Of a stretch of DNA of 7,559 nucleotides, positions 5,500 through 7,559 are shown piece by piece. Location: positions 1 through 7,559 of the forward strand of contig JBAWFF010000448.1 in the NCBI GenBank assembly GCA_049591635.1. The letters are read 5' to 3'. Within the stretch, counting starts at the first letter, position 1. Each line of letters opens with the position of its first letter. Origin of the DNA: DATFDN01 sp049591635 (lineage in GTDB: Bacteria > Pseudomonadota > Alphaproteobacteria > Acetobacterales > Acetobacteraceae). The notes beneath the pieces are model-generated. The model did not search any database. It was not told the DNA's origin and saw only the letters and a program-made list of their open reading frames with translations. A program made the translations under genes and the position numbers.

Positions 5500-7559
5500 C
5501 TAAAACTGTTTCAAAAGCCGGTCGATATAATCCAGTTCCTGGCGCGGCCGCGTGCGTTCGGCGCCGCGGCGGCGCAATTCCTCCTCGATCTGCTCGGATT
5601 TCCGAGGGCCGGCCTGGTCGGGAACCGTCACGTCGCTCTCGTCCACCTCTTGCCCGCCTGGGCCAATCTGCCTCCCCAACGGGTCCCGCCCCCGCCCGCC
5701 CTGCCCCATCGCGTCGCCGTTCTCACCGCCGTCGCCCGGCTGGCCGCCGTCATCGGACAGCGTGACGTCGCCTTGGCCGTCCCCTTGGCCTTCCCCTTGC
5801 CCCTCTCCAGCCTGCTCGCCCTGCCCGGCGCCGAACTTGGCCGCCATCTGGCTCGCGGCATCGCGGCCACCCTTTTGCAACGCCTCGATCGCTTCCAGCT
5901 CGGCCGCTTGCGCCTCCCCGTCGTGACCCGCGCCCAACGCCTGCCCGGCGCCTTCCATGTCGTGATCCGCCTCGCCCAAACTGTCCGGCACCTTGCCCGT
6001 GAGGTCGCCGAGTTGCTGCATCACCTCGCCCAGCGCACGGCGAAGCGCCTGCTGCACGCGCTTATCCTGGGCACGCTGTGGCTGGGCTCCCTCCGGCTCG
6101 GCTCCGCTCCGCGCCGCCTCGCGCGCCCGTTCCTGCGCATGATCCAGCAGGCCGCCCTGGCGGGCGAGCAAATCCTGGATGGCGCTCTCCTGCTGCCGCC
6201 CCTTGCGCCGCTCGGCGGCACGGGCGCGGTCGGCCTGGGTCATTGGCTTGGCGTCGCGCAGCGCATCCAGCGCACGCTCCAACTGGGCCAGCGCTTGCGC
6301 GGCGTCCTCGGTGGAGCCTCGGCGGGCGGCGTCCATCGCGCGCTGCGCCATGCGCGCGAGGTCGCGCGCCGACAGCCGCCGCGCCTCGGGATCGACCGGC
6401 CCGGATTGCTGGCTGTGCAGCTGTTGGGCGAGCGCCTGCATGTGTTTGGCGATCGCATCGCGCAGCGCCTGCAACTTGGCCTCCAGATCGGCGCGGTGCG
6501 CCTCGCTGGGGTCGGTCCGCATGCGGCTCAGCGCCTGTTCCGCCGCCTCGCGCGCCTGTTGCAAGGCCCGCTCGGTCTGCGCCGCCGGCCCCTCCTCGAG
6601 CTGCAACGCAAGACGCCAGAGCCGCTCTTGCGCCCGGTCGACCGCCGCGGCGTCATGGTCGAATTCGAGCAGGTAGTAGATCGCCGACAGGTTCAGGAAA
6701 GTGCCCGGACTATTGGCGATCGAGCCGGGCGCGACGAGAAGGGCATCAAGCCCGGCGAGCGCGTCGTCGCGGTCCTCGGGGTGAAGGCTGAGGCCCTTGC
6801 GGATCGCGATCAGCGCCCGCGCCTCCTTGTTGCGAAAGTTGCGCTCCGGCAGGACCAGGGGGGCGTCGACGCTGTGGCCCGACTGCCCAGCGCCGTCGCG
6901 CGCGACGAGATGGGCGATCACTGGCAGCCCGGCCCAGGGATGGGCCGACAGATCGGGCTCGTCCACGCCATGCGCGTCCTTTGCCGCGCCGGGCAGCGGG
7001 ATCGGGACAACCAGGGCCGGCGCGTCCGCGCGCTCCGCCAGCCGCAGTTCCGCCGTCAGCGCGGTGACACCGTAATCGTCGGTAACCCGCCATGGCAGCC
7101 TCGTGTGCAGCCGGGCCCGCGCCGGGCCTGGGGGTGCGGTCCATGCCGCGACGGGGGGACGATCCGCGACCACGGTCAGGTCCCAACTCGCGAGCATGGC
7201 GCCGTCCCGGCGCACCACCAGCCGCCCGCTTTCGGACAACGCCGCGTCGGCCTGGAAGCTGCCGACGTCGAGCGCGCGGAATCGCGTCTGCTGGTCCGCG
7301 ACCGCGAGGCTCGGCACCCCTGACCCGCCGGTCACGTTGACCGTGAGGTGCGAGCGGATCGGTACGCTGATCCCGGTCATCTCCGGCCTCAGGAAGATCG
7401 GCGCCATGCCGGTATAGGCCGGCGGGGTGATCCATGCCTGCAACTCCGTCGCCGGCGCGGCCGCCCCGTGCGGAAGCTTCGGCGTCAGTGCCGCGCCCAG
7501 CCGTGCCGGGGCGTCGGCCCCCGCCACGCCGGCACACGCAACCAAGGCCACCACTAGCC
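5500..7559 (-). CDS. DUF4175 / TIGR02302-family protein, N-terminus outside window
   Basis: The frame is open to the right edge, so the start lies beyond it; 685 codons of a family usually around 830-880 aa are visible. From the recalled family description, these are alphaproteobacterial proteins with 2-3 N-terminal transmembrane helices and a long non-membrane region rich in Gln and Gly. Here the visible N-terminus (LVVALVACAGVAG) looks like the end of the last helix. It is followed by LQAWITPPAYTG (39-50), a family hallmark, then a beta-rich region to about residue 250. A long Ala/Arg/Gln-rich helical part (about 310-545) follows, then a Gly/Gln/Asp/Glu low-complexity stretch (GEGQGEGQGDGQGD; coded around 5768-5815). 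It ends with the conserved ELDYIDRLLKQF. Function is unknown; a cell-envelope role is only a guess from the topology. The phaR gene follows 67 nt downstream and may share its transcript. Confidence 0.88.
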   Translation of the reverse strand, partial: LVVALVACAGVAGADAPARLGAALTPKLPHGAAAPATELQAWITPPAYTGMAPIFLRPEMTGISVPIRSHLTVNVTGGSGVPSLAVADQQTRFRALDVGSFQADAALSESGRLVVRRDGAMLASWDLTVVADRPPVAAWTAPPGPARARLHTRLPWRVTDDYGVTALTAELRLAERADAPALVVPIPLPGAAKDAHGVDEPDLSAHPWAGLPVIAHLVARDGAGQSGHSVDAPLVLPERNFRNKEARALIAIRKGLSLHPEDRDDALAGLDALLVAPGSIANSPGTFLNLSAIYYLLEFDHDAAAVDRAQERLWRLALQLEEGPAAQTERALQQAREAAEQALSRMRTDPSEAHRADLEAKLQALRDAIAKHMQALAQQLHSQQSGPVDPEARRLSARDLARMAQRAMDAARRGSTEDAAQALAQLERALDALRDAKPMTQADRARAAERRKGRQQESAIQDLLARQGGLLDHAQERAREAARSGAEPEGAQPQRAQDKRVQQALRRALGEVMQQLGDLTGKVPDSLGEADHDMEGAGQALGAGHDGEAQAAELEAIEALQKGGRDAASQMAAKFGAGQGEQAGEGQGEGQGDGQGDVTLSDDGGQPGDGGENGDAMGQGGRGRDPLGRQIGPGGQEVDESDVTVPDQAGPRKSEQIEEELRRRGAERTRPRQELDYIDRLLKQF

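Noticed and set aside
5464..7323. A 619-codon open frame on the + strand opposite the DUF4175 gene
   Set aside because: Its product is rich in Arg, Leu and Pro with no recognisable domain, and it lies antisense to a recognisable family protein with the conserved C-terminal ELDYIDRLLKQF. Long antisense frames are expected in DNA this GC-rich.

Overview
This 7.6 kb window is very GC-rich chromosomal DNA from an alphaproteobacterium. The evidence is a DUF4175/TIGR02302-type protein (a family known from Alphaproteobacteria), a PhaR-type polyhydroxyalkanoate regulator, and an alphaproteobacterial-style TrpF. A Rhodospirillales/Acetobacteraceae host is my guess from overall flavour and is not proven by the sequence.

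Left edge (1-632): the C-terminal half of an IS5-family transposase on the + strand, cut by the window start. It is followed by a GC-rich hairpin with a T-tract (probable intrinsic terminator) and a REP-like palindromic repeat just ahead of the next gene.

Region 633-4008 (+ strand): a compact livH-livM-livG-livF cluster encoding the two permeases and two ATPases of a HAAT-type (branched-chain or other amino acid) ABC importer. Spacing is tight: 4 nt between livH and livM, an ATGA overlap between livM and livG, and 1 nt between livG and livF with a strong AGGAGGA site. No periplasmic substrate-binding protein is present in the window. The IS element and its terminator occupy the upstream flank where such a gene or a promoter might be expected.

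Region 4009-4182: an intergenic stretch with an unusual degenerate array, five copies of a ~20 bp GTAC-centred motif spaced exactly 32 bp apart, ending just before trpF. This is the most unusual non-coding structure in the window.

Region 4183-4809 (+): trpF, phosphoribosylanthranilate isomerase. Its usual catalytic Asp position is Glu, and the usual QLHG motif reads QVYA. It ends tail-to-tail with phaR, and both stop codons lie inside one perfect 16 bp palindrome.

Region 4812-7559 (- strand): a DUF4175/TIGR02302 protein whose N-terminus lies beyond the right edge, followed 67 nt downstream by phaR, the polyhydroxyalkanoate synthesis repressor. The two may be co-transcribed. The genes are mostly housekeeping or metabolic: amino acid import, tryptophan synthesis and carbon-storage regulation. 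I see no defence, phage, or clearly new multi-gene system. The candidates for novelty are the 32 bp-periodic array and the altered TrpF residues.
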